From: Oscillospiraceae bacterium
GTDB lineage: Bacteria > Bacillota > Clostridia > Oscillospirales > Ruminococcaceae
Assembly: GCA_029007035.1 (NCBI GenBank)
Contig: JAQXHC010000026.1
Coordinates: 1 to 53,751 of the forward strand
Length of the DNA: 53,751 bases
Reading direction: 5' to 3'
Made by a program: the position numbers and the translations under genes
Shown here: in pieces, positions 44,165 to 52,268 of the stretch
Position numbering within the stretch: position 1 is the stretch's first letter
How the letters are laid out: every line of letters begins with the position of its first letter
The notes under the pieces: model-generated
Database searches by the model: none
The model's input: the letters and a program-made list of their open reading frames with translations, nothing else
Told to the model about the DNA's origin: nothing

Positions 44165-45367
44165 ATGCACATAAAAAATAAAATCCTCAAATCAGCGGCT
44201 GCAGTTCTCTCGGCAGCGCTTATTGCCGCATTTTCTGCTGCCGGCTATTATTCAAGCCTGCTTCCGTCAACTATTACTGCTGAAAAAGGCAGCTCGATCC
44301 GTATCGCACAGTATCCCGAGATAACCTGCGGAAGCTTCGGCACTGATACCGCCGCCGTCAGCAATACCATCCCTGCCGCACGTCAGGTAACGTTCAGCCT
44401 TTTCGGAGCGATTCCCGTAAAGAGCGCGGCTGTTCACGAAGCAGAAGCTCCAACGCTGATCGCCGGAGGAAATCCCTTCGGAATCAAGCTCCTGATGGAC
44501 GGCGTTATGGTCACCGCGCTGGATTCCGTGGATAATTCCGTCTGCCCTGCCAGAGAATGCGGAATAGAAATCGGCGATGTAATCACTAACATCGACGGTA
44601 CAGAAGTAACCTCAAACAGTCAGATTCAGGAAATAATCGGCGGCTGCGGCGGAAAGGCTCTTAAAGTTGCAGCCAACCGCGACGGAGAAGAATTCATCAC
44701 TATCCTTGAGCCGGTTTTCTCCTCTGGCGACCATTGCTACCGCGGAGGAATGTGGGTGCGCGACAGCATTGCAGGAATTGGTACAATGACCTTTATCAAT
44801 AAGGAAAACGGCAGCTTTGCGGGTCTCGGTCATCCGATCTGCGACTCCGACACAGGCGAAATCGTTCCTGTTTCAAGCGGAGAAGCCGTTCCGGTTGAAA
44901 TAACCGAAGCAATAACGGGCAAACCGGGATTTCCGGGAGAACTTCGCGGAGCATTCGCATCCTCGCGTTCATTTGGTACTCTCAGCAGAAACACAGACTG
45001 CGGAGTTTTCGGAACCCTTACCGCCGATGCTCTCGAAAACATTGAAAGCTCCGGAAGGGAATATAAGCTTGGCTACTGTCAGGATATAACCACAGGCAAG
45101 GCGTCGGTTTTCACAACAATTTCGGGGCATCAGCCTAAGGAATACGACATTGAGATAACTTCCATAGACTACAACAGTGCCGAATCCACAAAAAATATGA
45201 CCATTCGCATTACCGATCCGGAATTGCTTTCCGCAACAGGAGGAATAGTTCAGGGCATGAGCGGAAGTCCGATAATCCAGAACGGCAGACTGATCGGAGC
45301 AGTTACCCATGTATTCGTTGCCGACCCATCAAAAGGATACGCAATTTTTGCGGAAAATATGCTTTAG
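44165..45367 (+). CDS. spoIVB: SpoIVB-type S55 serine peptidase
   Basis: The 400-residue protein has an N-terminal membrane anchor (about 5-30), a PDZ domain (about 95-180, DSVDNSVCPARECGIEIGDV) and an S55 peptidase domain. Catalytic candidates are His in FAGLGHPICDSDTGE and Ser in QGMSGSPIIQNGRLIG. In Bacillus, SpoIVB is made in the forespore and signals across the membrane to activate the sigma-K processing complex. Its presence implies sporulation genes in this genome, or relics of them. AAAGGAATG precedes ATG 44165. In Bacillus spo0A follows spoIVB; here it is not in the next few kb. Confidence 0.92.
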   Translation: MHIKNKILKSAAAVLSAALIAAFSAAGYYSSLLPSTITAEKGSSIRIAQYPEITCGSFGTDTAAVSNTIPAARQVTFSLFGAIPVKSAAVHEAEAPTLIAGGNPFGIKLLMDGVMVTALDSVDNSVCPARECGIEIGDVITNIDGTEVTSNSQIQEIIGGCGGKALKVAANRDGEEFITILEPVFSSGDHCYRGGMWVRDSIAGIGTMTFINKENGSFAGLGHPICDSDTGEIVPVSSGEAVPVEITEAITGKPGFPGELRGAFASSRSFGTLSRNTDCGVFGTLTADALENIESSGREYKLGYCQDITTGKASVFTTISGHQPKEYDIEITSIDYNSAESTKNMTIRITDPELLSATGGIVQGMSGSPIIQNGRLIGAVTHVFVADPSKGYAIFAENML

Positions 45368-45451
45368 GAAACACCGCGCAAAGACATCACAACAGCCTTG
45401 TACGCCAACTATAGAACAATATGAAATTAATAATGAGAACTGCTGCTGAAA

Positions 45452-45487
45452 ATAAAATTGACCGTTACTCAAAATGGTAACGGTCAA
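45452..45487 (-). terminator. Terminator of the HPr gene
   Basis: Stem TTGACCGTTAC / GTAACGGTCAA with U-run on the minus strand. Confidence 0.85.
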
Positions 45488-45505
45488 AATGATTTTAAGA
45501 AAAAA

Positions 45506-45778
45506 TTATCTGCTTTCCTCGCTGAAACCGTTATCAACAAGCTCAACAAGTGCATCGACAGCAGCCTTTTCATCAACGCCGTCAGCGATTACTTTAATAT
45601 TGGTGCCGCCTACGATACCGAGTGAAAGAATACCAAGCAGGCTCTTTGCGTTAACTCTGCGCTCTTCTTTTTCAATCCAGATAGATGACTTGAATTCATT
45701 AGCCTTCTGAATAAAGAAGGTTGCAGGTCTTGCGTGAAGTCCAACCTGATTCTTAACCATTACTTCTCTGACAAACAT
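45506..45778 (-). CDS. ptsH: HPr phosphocarrier protein
   Basis: The product is 90 residues from ATG 45778, with AGGAG eight bases upstream. His15 in GLHARPATF is the EI phosphorylation site, and Ser46 in NAKSLLGILSLGI is the HPr kinase site, so the protein can serve both sugar transport and carbon catabolite control as in other Firmicutes. It has its own promoter and terminator. No ptsI is adjacent. Confidence 0.95.
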   Translation of the reverse strand: MFVREVMVKNQVGLHARPATFFIQKANEFKSSIWIEKEERRVNAKSLLGILSLGIVGGTNIKVIADGVDEKAAVDALVELVDNGFSEESR

Positions 45779-45847
45779 ATACAACTCTCCTATTCTTATA
45801 TAGCGGCGACCTGCCGCATCTGCAAATATATTTCAATTGCTGATTAT

Positions 45848-45876
45848 ATTATAGCTCCAACTTTACGCATAGTCAA
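45848..45876 (-). promoter_or_regulatory. HPr gene promoter
   Basis: On the minus strand TTGACT (45876-45871), 17 bases, TATAAT (45853-45848). Confidence 0.85.
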
Positions 45877-46193
45877 CGGATTTTTTGCTATAATTTTGCT
45901 CTTTTCATTAAATTCTACATTTAAGTTAAATGCACCATTATTTTTTTCCATTTGCTTGTTAATATTCACCACAAATTTTGAACGCATATTTTAGTGAAGC
46001 TTAATAATTCTCAACACACATATATGTTAAATACTCACAAAGGATTTGGTTTGTATAATAAATCAGACAAAATCTCCCGTATTTTATTTTAAAGCGATAT
46101 CAAAGACTTTATTTTTACCTGTACCGACAGGATATTTGCTCAACGCTGCTGCAAATCAGACATAATTAAGACGCTGAAAAAACACCGCAAAGG
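45877..46193. other. AT-rich gap, nothing recognised
   Basis: About 315 AT-rich bases between the HPr promoter and the trmD stop. I see no gene, RNA or strong hairpin. Confidence 0.4.
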
Positions 46194-46892
46194 TTAATTT
46201 TCCTTTTCCATATATTTTTCATACAGATCGGGACGCTTTTCACGGGTGAGCGCAATACTCTGCTCGGTACGCCATGTCTGTATGTTTTTATGATGACCCG
46301 AAAGCAGCACTTCCGGCACACGCTCGCCCTCCCACACCTCGGGACGGGTGTAGTGGGGATATTCGAGCAGCCCGCTGTAAATACTCTCGTCCATGAAGCA
46401 TTCATCATCGGAGAGGACTCCTCTGCACATCCGCGCGACGGAATCCACAAGAACCATCGCCGGAAGCTCTCCCCCTGTAAGCACATAATCACCGATCGAG
46501 ATTTCCTCGTCCACGATCTTGTCAAGTACACGCTGGTCGACACCCTCGTAGTGACCGCATATTATCAGAATATTTTCCCGCTTTGAAAGCTCCACTGACT
46601 TCTGCTGGTCAAGAATCCTCCCCTTCGGCGACATATATATTGTATGCGGTCTGACTCCAATCTGACCGCATATCGCATTATAACAGTTGTAAATCGGCTC
46701 GCACTGCATCACCATGCCCATTCCTCCGCCATAGGGAGTATCGTCCACGCGGCGATGCTTGTCCTGAGTATACTCGCGTATCTGGTGGCAGTGAAGCTCT
46801 ATTGCTCCCGCTCTCCTGGCTCTGCCGATTATGCTTTCACCAAGTACTGCTTCACACATTTCTGGAAAAAGCGTTGCAATATCAATTCTCAT
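46194..46892 (-). CDS. trmD: tRNA (guanine-37-N1)-methyltransferase TrmD
   Basis: The product is 232 residues from ATG 46892 (MRIDIATLFPEM), with GGAGG nine bases upstream; the longer frame to 46937 lacks support. The SPOUT knot is seen in YGGGMGMVMQ, ICGHYEGVDQRV and SIGDYVLTGGELP. It makes m1G37 in tRNAs and prevents frameshifting. Its start lies within the last codons of rimM (11-base overlap), the classic rimM-trmD pairing. Confidence 0.96.
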   Translation of the reverse strand: MRIDIATLFPEMCEAVLGESIIGRARRAGAIELHCHQIREYTQDKHRRVDDTPYGGGMGMVMQCEPIYNCYNAICGQIGVRPHTIYMSPKGRILDQQKSVELSKRENILIICGHYEGVDQRVLDKIVDEEISIGDYVLTGGELPAMVLVDSVARMCRGVLSDDECFMDESIYSGLLEYPHYTRPEVWEGERVPEVLLSGHHKNIQTWRTEQSIALTREKRPDLYEKYMEKEN

Positions 46893-47391
46893 CAAAAAGT
46901 CCCTCCAAAGGACGGATAAGCATAAGATTTCCGTCAACGTCAGTGCTTACGACAACTTCGGGAATCGCAGGAACAAGGTATTCGCGATTCTCTCCCTTTA
47001 TGACGTAGACATCATTGGCTCCGGTTTGCATAACATCGGAGATATTTCCGTAAAACTCCCCGGTATCGGCATTTTTGACCTGCATACCGATAAGATCCTG
47101 GATAAAATAGGTATCCGCGTCCAGTTCGAGATCGTCCCGGTGTATAAACAGAAGTTTATTCCGCAGCTTCTCAGCCTGCTCGGGAGTATCAACTCCCTCA
47201 AGCTTGGCAATGACCATATTTTTTTGCACCCGTGAACGTTCAACGGCTGTTTCTTCGTGATTCTTCCCCATGAAAAAGCGGTCGAATTCACAGAAAAGCT
47301 CCGCTGAATCACAGTAAGGCATGACTTTGACCTCACCCTTTATTCCATGAATTGAAACAATTTTACCTGCTTCGAGATATTCTTTTTTCAT
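46882..47391 (-). CDS. rimM: Ribosome maturation factor RimM
   Basis: The 169-residue protein has two beta-barrel domains: an N-terminal KIVSIHGIKGEVKV region and a C-terminal PRC barrel (DLIGMQVKNADTGEFYGNIS, EYLVPAIPEVV). It assists 30S head assembly by binding S19. The order rimM-trmD is conserved in Firmicutes; rpsP, often upstream, is absent here. A one-base overlap joins it to the upstream membrane-anchored gene. Confidence 0.95.
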   Translation of the reverse strand: MKKEYLEAGKIVSIHGIKGEVKVMPYCDSAELFCEFDRFFMGKNHEETAVERSRVQKNMVIAKLEGVDTPEQAEKLRNKLLFIHRDDLELDADTYFIQDLIGMQVKNADTGEFYGNISDVMQTGANDVYVIKGENREYLVPAIPEVVVSTDVDGNLMLIRPLEGLFDEN

Positions 47392-48134
47392 TATTCTTCC
47401 TCCGCGGTTTCAATTGACGCTATTATCTGTTCAACTGTTTCAAGGCTGTTCCCATAGATGCTGATGATATATTCACTGCTGTTCCAGTCGAACACAACAT
47501 TTCTGCAGTACTTATAGCTTCCCTTGTGAATGTCACATACGTAGCCGCTGATATTACCGTTTTTGTAGATATACGGCGTTTCAATCTCTGCCGCCGCAGT
47601 CTTGCCCTTTGCCAGATCAAGGAATATTTCGTTGTCGGTACCCCTCAGTTTAAGGCAATCCTTTGAGTTTATGGCATACATTGTCCCGATACTCTCAGAA
47701 AGCGTATCCGGATACTCCATATCAAGCTCGCTATAGAACCAGCGCTCTTCTGCTTCGGAAAATTCCGGCTCATAAAAGTCAGATAAATTGTTAATGTTAC
47801 CCTTTTCACTTTTATACGCCATTACCATTATTTCGCCTTTATCCTTGAACAGAAATTTTGTATCATACTTCAGAATAATCTGCGAACCCCAGCTGTCCCT
47901 GTTGAGTGCGCCGGAAGGTCCTTTCACGTATATATCGCCAAATTTAACTCTTACGAAAGCGGCTGGGACCTCAACATCGGATTCCGCATACTCCTCCAAT
48001 GCAAGGTCAATTTCGGGATACTGGATTTTTACCCTTATATACGTCGGCAGTCCGGGGACAAAGATAAATATTCCCAGCATAACTGCGAGAATTATACACG
48101 CAATTACAATTATTATTTTCAACTGCTTACTCAT
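47391..48134 (-). CDS. Hypothetical membrane-anchored extracellular protein
   Basis: The 247-residue protein has an N-terminal membrane helix (about 6-27, IIIVIACIILAVMLGIFIFV) and a long extracellular beta-rich domain with conserved-looking aromatics (SEAEERWFYSELDMEYPD, GYVCDIHKGSYKYCRNVVFD). No family is recognised. It overlaps rimM by one base, so it is coupled to ribosome maturation genes, an odd partnership. RBS: GGAGCAG before ATG 48134. Confidence 0.65.
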   Translation of the reverse strand: MSKQLKIIIVIACIILAVMLGIFIFVPGLPTYIRVKIQYPEIDLALEEYAESDVEVPAAFVRVKFGDIYVKGPSGALNRDSWGSQIILKYDTKFLFKDKGEIMVMAYKSEKGNINNLSDFYEPEFSEAEERWFYSELDMEYPDTLSESIGTMYAINSKDCLKLRGTDNEIFLDLAKGKTAAAEIETPYIYKNGNISGYVCDIHKGSYKYCRNVVFDWNSSEYIISIYGNSLETVEQIIASIETAEEE

Positions 48135-48211
48135 ATAAACTGCTCCTATTCAGAATCATGTCATTTCGGGCAGACGCTTCGGAAGCGGCTTTATACACAG
48201 TCCTTGGCTAA

Positions 48212-49651
48212 TCAGTTCTTCATCTCAAAGTTTTCACCGAGAATATCCTTGTTAGCTTCAAGAATCGGATTTATGAATTCGTTGAGGAATTCTTCAACCT
48301 GCTGAGGACTTCTTCCTATAAAGTTCTCAGGCTTGAGTATAGCGTCCATTTCCTCCTGGGAAATCATAAACATCGGGTCGTTTACGATAAGCTCGCAGAG
48401 GTTGTTGTCGTTACCGTGAAGCTTGACCTGTTCAGCGGCAATCATTGAATATTCGCGGATCTTCTCATGCAGCTCCTGACGGTTTCCGCCTTTTTTTACA
48501 GCATCCATCATGATATTTTCGGTCGCCATGAACGGCAGCTTCGCCATGATTCTGCGGTGCACCATTTTCGGATATACTACGATTCCGTCTGTTACGTTCA
48601 GCATGATATTGAGTATCGCATCAACGCCGAGGAACGCTTCGGCTACGGAAATTCTCTTGTTTGCAGAATCATCAAGCGTTCTTTCAAACCACTGAGTTCC
48701 TGCGGTAAATGCCGGATTAAGGCCGTCAATCATCACATATCTTGCAAGCGAAGTGATTCTCTCACAGCGCATGGGGTTTCGCTTGTAAGCCATAGCGGAT
48801 GAACCGATCTGACTTTTTTCTCTCGGTTCTTCCATCTCCTCGAAGCTCTGGAGAATTCTCATGTCATTAGAGAACTTACTGCATGTCTGGGCTATGCCGC
48901 TGAGAACGGAGAGGACCTGAAAATCCACCTTTCTCGAATAGGTCTGACCTGATACCGGCACAACTGCATCAAAGCCCATTTCTTCGGCAATCATTTTTTC
49001 AAGCTGCTTAACCTTGTCCGTATCGCCCTCGAAAAGCTCCATAAATGAAGCCTGAGTACCTGTTGTTCCCTTTGAGCCGAGCAGCTTCAGAGTAGAAATG
49101 CGATATTCAAGATCCTCGAAATCCATGAGCAGCTCGTTGAGCCAGAGAGTCGCTCTCTTTCCGACAGTGGTGAGCTGTGCCGGCTGGAGATGAGTGTATG
49201 CCATTGCAGGCATATCCTTATATTTATCCGCAAATTTCGCGAGGTTGTTCATTACATTGATAAGCTTTCTGCGAATGACATTCAGAGCATCACGCATTAT
49301 AATAACGTCAGTGTTGTCGCCGACGTAGCACGATGTAGCTCCGAGATGAATGATTGGGTCGGCATCGGGGCAAGCTTTGCCATAAGCGTAAACATGGGAC
49401 ATAACATCGTGGCGCACTTCTTTTTCACGTGCCTCGGCAACGGCGTAATCGATATCGTTGATATGCTCCTCAAGCTGCTTTACCTGCGCCTCGGTTACGG
49501 GCAGTCCGAGCTTCATTTCAGCTCTTGCAAGAGCAACCCAAAGTCTCCTCCATGTTGTGAACTTTTTATCCGCAGAAAAAATATACTGCATCTCCTCACT
49601 TGCATAACGGGTGCAGAATGGACTTTCATAGCTGTTAACATTTCCGCTCAT
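48212..49651 (-). CDS. purB: Adenylosuccinate lyase
   Basis: The 479-residue enzyme acts twice in purine synthesis, releasing fumarate from SAICAR and from adenylosuccinate. The superfamily signature is SSAMAYKRNPMRCE; other sites are in YTHLQPAQLTTVG and SKGTTGTQASF. ATG 49651 (MSGNVNSYESPFC) is chosen because AGGAG lies 11 bases upstream. A consensus promoter (49869-49897) is followed by a leader of about 200 bases with competing hairpins, suggesting attenuation. Confidence 0.95.
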   Translation of the reverse strand: MSGNVNSYESPFCTRYASEEMQYIFSADKKFTTWRRLWVALARAEMKLGLPVTEAQVKQLEEHINDIDYAVAEAREKEVRHDVMSHVYAYGKACPDADPIIHLGATSCYVGDNTDVIIMRDALNVIRRKLINVMNNLAKFADKYKDMPAMAYTHLQPAQLTTVGKRATLWLNELLMDFEDLEYRISTLKLLGSKGTTGTQASFMELFEGDTDKVKQLEKMIAEEMGFDAVVPVSGQTYSRKVDFQVLSVLSGIAQTCSKFSNDMRILQSFEEMEEPREKSQIGSSAMAYKRNPMRCERITSLARYVMIDGLNPAFTAGTQWFERTLDDSANKRISVAEAFLGVDAILNIMLNVTDGIVVYPKMVHRRIMAKLPFMATENIMMDAVKKGGNRQELHEKIREYSMIAAEQVKLHGNDNNLCELIVNDPMFMISQEEMDAILKPENFIGRSPQQVEEFLNEFINPILEANKDILGENFEMKN

Positions 49652-49684
49652 AATCAAAATTACTCCTTTAAAAATTATTGGCAA

Positions 49685-49865
49685 TCTCTAAAAGCCCTTG
49701 TTTTTTGAAAACTGAAAATATAAAAGGTGGATTCAGTGGTGCTTCGCTCCACATATCCACCTCTAAAAACAAGTTTTTAGAGGTTCCCTATTGACACTTT
49801 ATGTGCATATGCATACTTACACTGCAATGCACAACAACCGCCCTGCGGTTTCGTACCACATTGAC
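49685..49865 (-). promoter_or_regulatory. Structured purB leader with competing hairpins
   Basis: In the purB leader (minus strand), hairpin A is CCTCTAAAAA / TTTTTAGAGG (49760-49783). Hairpin B, GGTGGAT / ATCCACC with an inner GTGG/CCAC stem, lies at 49726-49761 and is followed by UUUUAUAUUUU, so it looks like a terminator. A and B share the GG at 49760-49761. A downstream segment (49685-49706) contains AAAACAAG and TTTTAGAGA and can pair with the left arm of A. Upstream are smaller hairpins (CCGC / GCGG and TGCATATGCA). I match it to no known purine, PRPP or ppGpp class. Confidence 0.55.
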
Positions 49866-49868
49866 TTT

Positions 49869-49897
49869 ATTATATCATTATTCCCGTATTATGTCAA
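49869..49897 (-). promoter_or_regulatory. purB promoter
   Basis: On the minus strand TTGACA (49897-49892), 17 bases, TATAAT (49874-49869). Confidence 0.85.
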
Positions 49898-50023
49898 TGG
49901 AAAGCATCTGTCAGAAGTCCGAAAGCGTTGTTAAGGGAATTCAAATTTGCCGAAAATACGCGCGTCCTTTTTATGTGAACACGCTCTGATGCTTTAGCAG
50001 GTGTTTTTCAGAGGCGACCTTTA

Positions 50024-50066
50024 TAAAAAAACTCCTGCAACACGAATTTCTCGCATTGCAGGAGTT
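50024..50066 (-). terminator. Terminator, minus strand
   Basis: Stem AAACTCCTGCAA / TTGCAGGAGTTT with a long U-run on the minus strand, after the small membrane protein gene at 50159. Confidence 0.8.
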
Positions 50067-50158
50067 TATGCTAATAGCTTGCTATATAGGTCTTTCATGA
50101 CAGTTTCCCGGAAACTTTTTAATGAATTTAACCTTAAGCGAACATTTTCCTGATTTTA

Positions 50159-50725
50159 TTATGCTCCGAGAGCCTCGTAGCTGTTTTTAAGGAAAATAAG
50201 ATACATTATTTCAGCAACAATCATAACAATTGCAACAACTACAGCAATTACGGCTGCAATAATGTTGATAATCGGGATAATTGAAAGGAACGAACAGATA
50301 ACACTTATAATTGTGCAGATCTTAATAATGTTCCATACCTTGATTCCCTTATCGGCAATAGCATCTGAACCGACATTTCTGAGAATCTTGGCAGTTGTAA
50401 TGCATATGTAGTAAGTAACCATGAGTGAAACAATACTGCCTGCAATTCCCACAAGTGTTCCGACAATCTTAATGTCATCTGTGAAAATCTGAATGATTCC
50501 GATTACAATATTAGCAATTGTATAAACCAATGCCTTATGATATCCCTCGTCATCGGCACTTGCCTTTCTGACTCCGAGAAATGAAATGATACCGCAGACA
50601 ATTACTGCAATTGCTCCGATAATCCCAAGGATAGGAATAACAGAAACAACAGCCGAAATAATCGCGGCGATTGCTGCCCAGAAAATCATTTTAAGTCCCT
50701 GTGCAGCATTTGGATAATTGCCCAT
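50159..50725 (-). CDS. Hypothetical membrane protein (188 aa)
   Basis: The product is 188 residues from ATG 50725 (MGNYPNAAQGLKMIFWAAI), with AGGAGG eight bases upstream. About five membrane helices, rich in Ile/Val, alternate with short loops (RKASADDEGYHKALV). It is not recognised. Promoter-like TTGACA-N17-TATAAT is present upstream on the minus strand near 50773-50805. Confidence 0.65.
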   Translation of the reverse strand: MGNYPNAAQGLKMIFWAAIAAIISAVVSVIPILGIIGAIAVIVCGIISFLGVRKASADDEGYHKALVYTIANIVIGIIQIFTDDIKIVGTLVGIAGSIVSLMVTYYICITTAKILRNVGSDAIADKGIKVWNIIKICTIISVICSFLSIIPIINIIAAVIAVVVAIVMIVAEIMYLIFLKNSYEALGA

Positions 50726-50916
50726 ATAAATCTGCCTCCTCAATATTCCAGCGATAGATTCGCTTTGCTTTATTATACTATAATTGTCTGTTTTTGTCAA
50801 TAGCCGGAATAGTCTTTTTGCCGATAAATGTAAACAGAACGAATATATATCGCAGGATACAGTTTTGCAGCAGAATAAAATTTTCAATTATTTTCTGCCG
50901 GATGACTTTTTCTTTC

Positions 50917-50945
50917 TTGACATCCGAATATGCTTGTGATATAAT
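50917..50945 (+). promoter_or_regulatory. Promoter of the membrane protein/HTH pair
   Basis: TTGACA (50917-50922), 17 bases, TATAAT (50940-50945). Confidence 0.85.
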
Positions 50946-50989
50946 TATCACATAAAGTTATAAATAAATCACTTCAAAAGGAGTACCTC

Positions 50990-51349
50990 ATGAAAAATTA
51001 CAGAACAAAGCATATTCTTACCCTGGTTACGATTGCAGTAATCTGTATACCCTCCGGCACTTTAATAGCAAGAGGCATTAAATTTATCGGTTTTATCTGC
51101 ATCATCTGGCTTGCAGGCAATTATGAGAAAAAAGATGAGCTTATACGTATGAATCTCGGAAAAGCAAACGGAATCGCTCTCGCCTCAACAACTGCACTCC
51201 TCTTTTTACTTGGAATCGTCGGTGATAATACCGGCTCGGAAATAATGAGGAGCGATATGTATTACTACTCCGCCTGCTTTGCCATAGGAGTAAGAAGCAT
51301 TGCATTCCTGATACTCGACCGCCCCGAAAAAGAAGAAACGGAAGATTGA
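50990..51349 (+). CDS. Small membrane protein paired with an XRE regulator
   Basis: The 119-residue protein has about three or four membrane helices ([58 protein letters not shown]). AGGAG precedes ATG 50990. It is co-transcribed with the HTH gene two bases downstream. Such membrane/XRE pairs are common in Firmicutes, and the membrane partner may be the target or modulator of the regulator. Confidence 0.75.
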   Translation: MKNYRTKHILTLVTIAVICIPSGTLIARGIKFIGFICIIWLAGNYEKKDELIRMNLGKANGIALASTTALLFLLGIVGDNTGSEIMRSDMYYYSACFAIGVRSIAFLILDRPEKEETED

Positions 51350-51351
51350 AA

Positions 51352-51558
51352 ATGCCGGAACTTAAAACTAAAATTAAAGAATATCGTGCCCGATTCGGAA
51401 TGAAGCAAGGTGAACTTGCGGAAAAGGTCGGAGTACGCCGGGAAACAATTATCCGGCTTGAAAGAGGACAGTACAATCCATCGCTGAAGCTTGCAATGGA
51501 CATCGCAAAGGTATTCGGGACTGACGTAGAGGACCTTTTTAGCTTCAGTGATAATTAA
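51352..51558 (+). CDS. XRE-family (Cro/CI) transcriptional regulator
   Basis: The product is 68 residues from ATG 51352, with GGAAG upstream. The helix-turn-helix reads [20 protein letters not shown], with the typical tail [20 protein letters not shown]. It probably autoregulates the small operon through the promoter at 50917-50945. There is no sensor domain. Confidence 0.9.
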   Translation: MPELKTKIKEYRARFGMKQGELAEKVGVRRETIIRLERGQYNPSLKLAMDIAKVFGTDVEDLFSFSDN

Positions 51559-51690
51559 ATATAAAAATTATATTTTTCCATGTCCGATTCTGAGATGGAA
51601 AGACGAATGTTATTTATGAATCGATTCGCATCAGGTATCACCGCTCATTGTCATATATGCGGAGATGTCTGAAAAAATGGGGGATTTACA

Positions 51691-52254
51691 ATGACAGATA
51701 CCGAATGGCTTGCGCTGTTAAAACGTTCGCCACGGAAAGCTCACAGTGTTCTTATCGAGCAATACGGAAATCTTGTTTACGCAATAGTAATAAACAAGCT
51801 CCGCAGCTGCGCGGAACGTGAGGAGATTGAGGACTGCGTAAGCGACGTGTTTGTAAAGGTTTTTGAAAGTGCCGCTAAATTCGATCCCGAATACGGAACG
51901 CTCAAGAGCTTTATCAGCACAATCGCCAAAAACACAGCTATTGACGGATTCAGACGGCTCACCTGCCGAAGAAATGTTACATCTTCAATCGAGGATGATG
52001 GAATCATTCTCCCGCCTGCAGATGACAGTCCCGAGGAGGAAACACAGCAGAAGCTTTTCCGCCGCCGTCTTTGGGAGATTGTACGCTCGCTGGGTGAACC
52101 CGATACTTCAATAATCGTGTTTCAGTATTTCTACGACCTTACAATCCGTGAGATTGCCATAAAGCTTTCAATGTCGGCTGATGCCGTTCAGAAGCGGAGC
52201 CTGCGTGCAAGAAAACGCATAGGACAAATCCTTTCGGACGAAAATTATTGCTAA
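51691..52254 (+). CDS. ECF-type RNA polymerase sigma factor
   Basis: The 187-residue protein has sigma region 2 (EIEDCVSDVFVKVFESAAKF, GTLKSFISTIAKNTAIDGFR) and region 4 (FQYFYDLTIREIAIKLSMSA), separated by an acidic linker, and no region 3. GGGGGA precedes ATG 51691. The putative anti-sigma gene follows after 14 bases. It likely directs extracytoplasmic stress or envelope genes; targets are unknown. Confidence 0.92.
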   Translation: MTDTEWLALLKRSPRKAHSVLIEQYGNLVYAIVINKLRSCAEREEIEDCVSDVFVKVFESAAKFDPEYGTLKSFISTIAKNTAIDGFRRLTCRRNVTSSIEDDGIILPPADDSPEEETQQKLFRRRLWEIVRSLGEPDTSIIVFQYFYDLTIREIAIKLSMSADAVQKRSLRARKRIGQILSDENYC

Positions 52255-52268
52255 AGGAGCGTGTCAGT

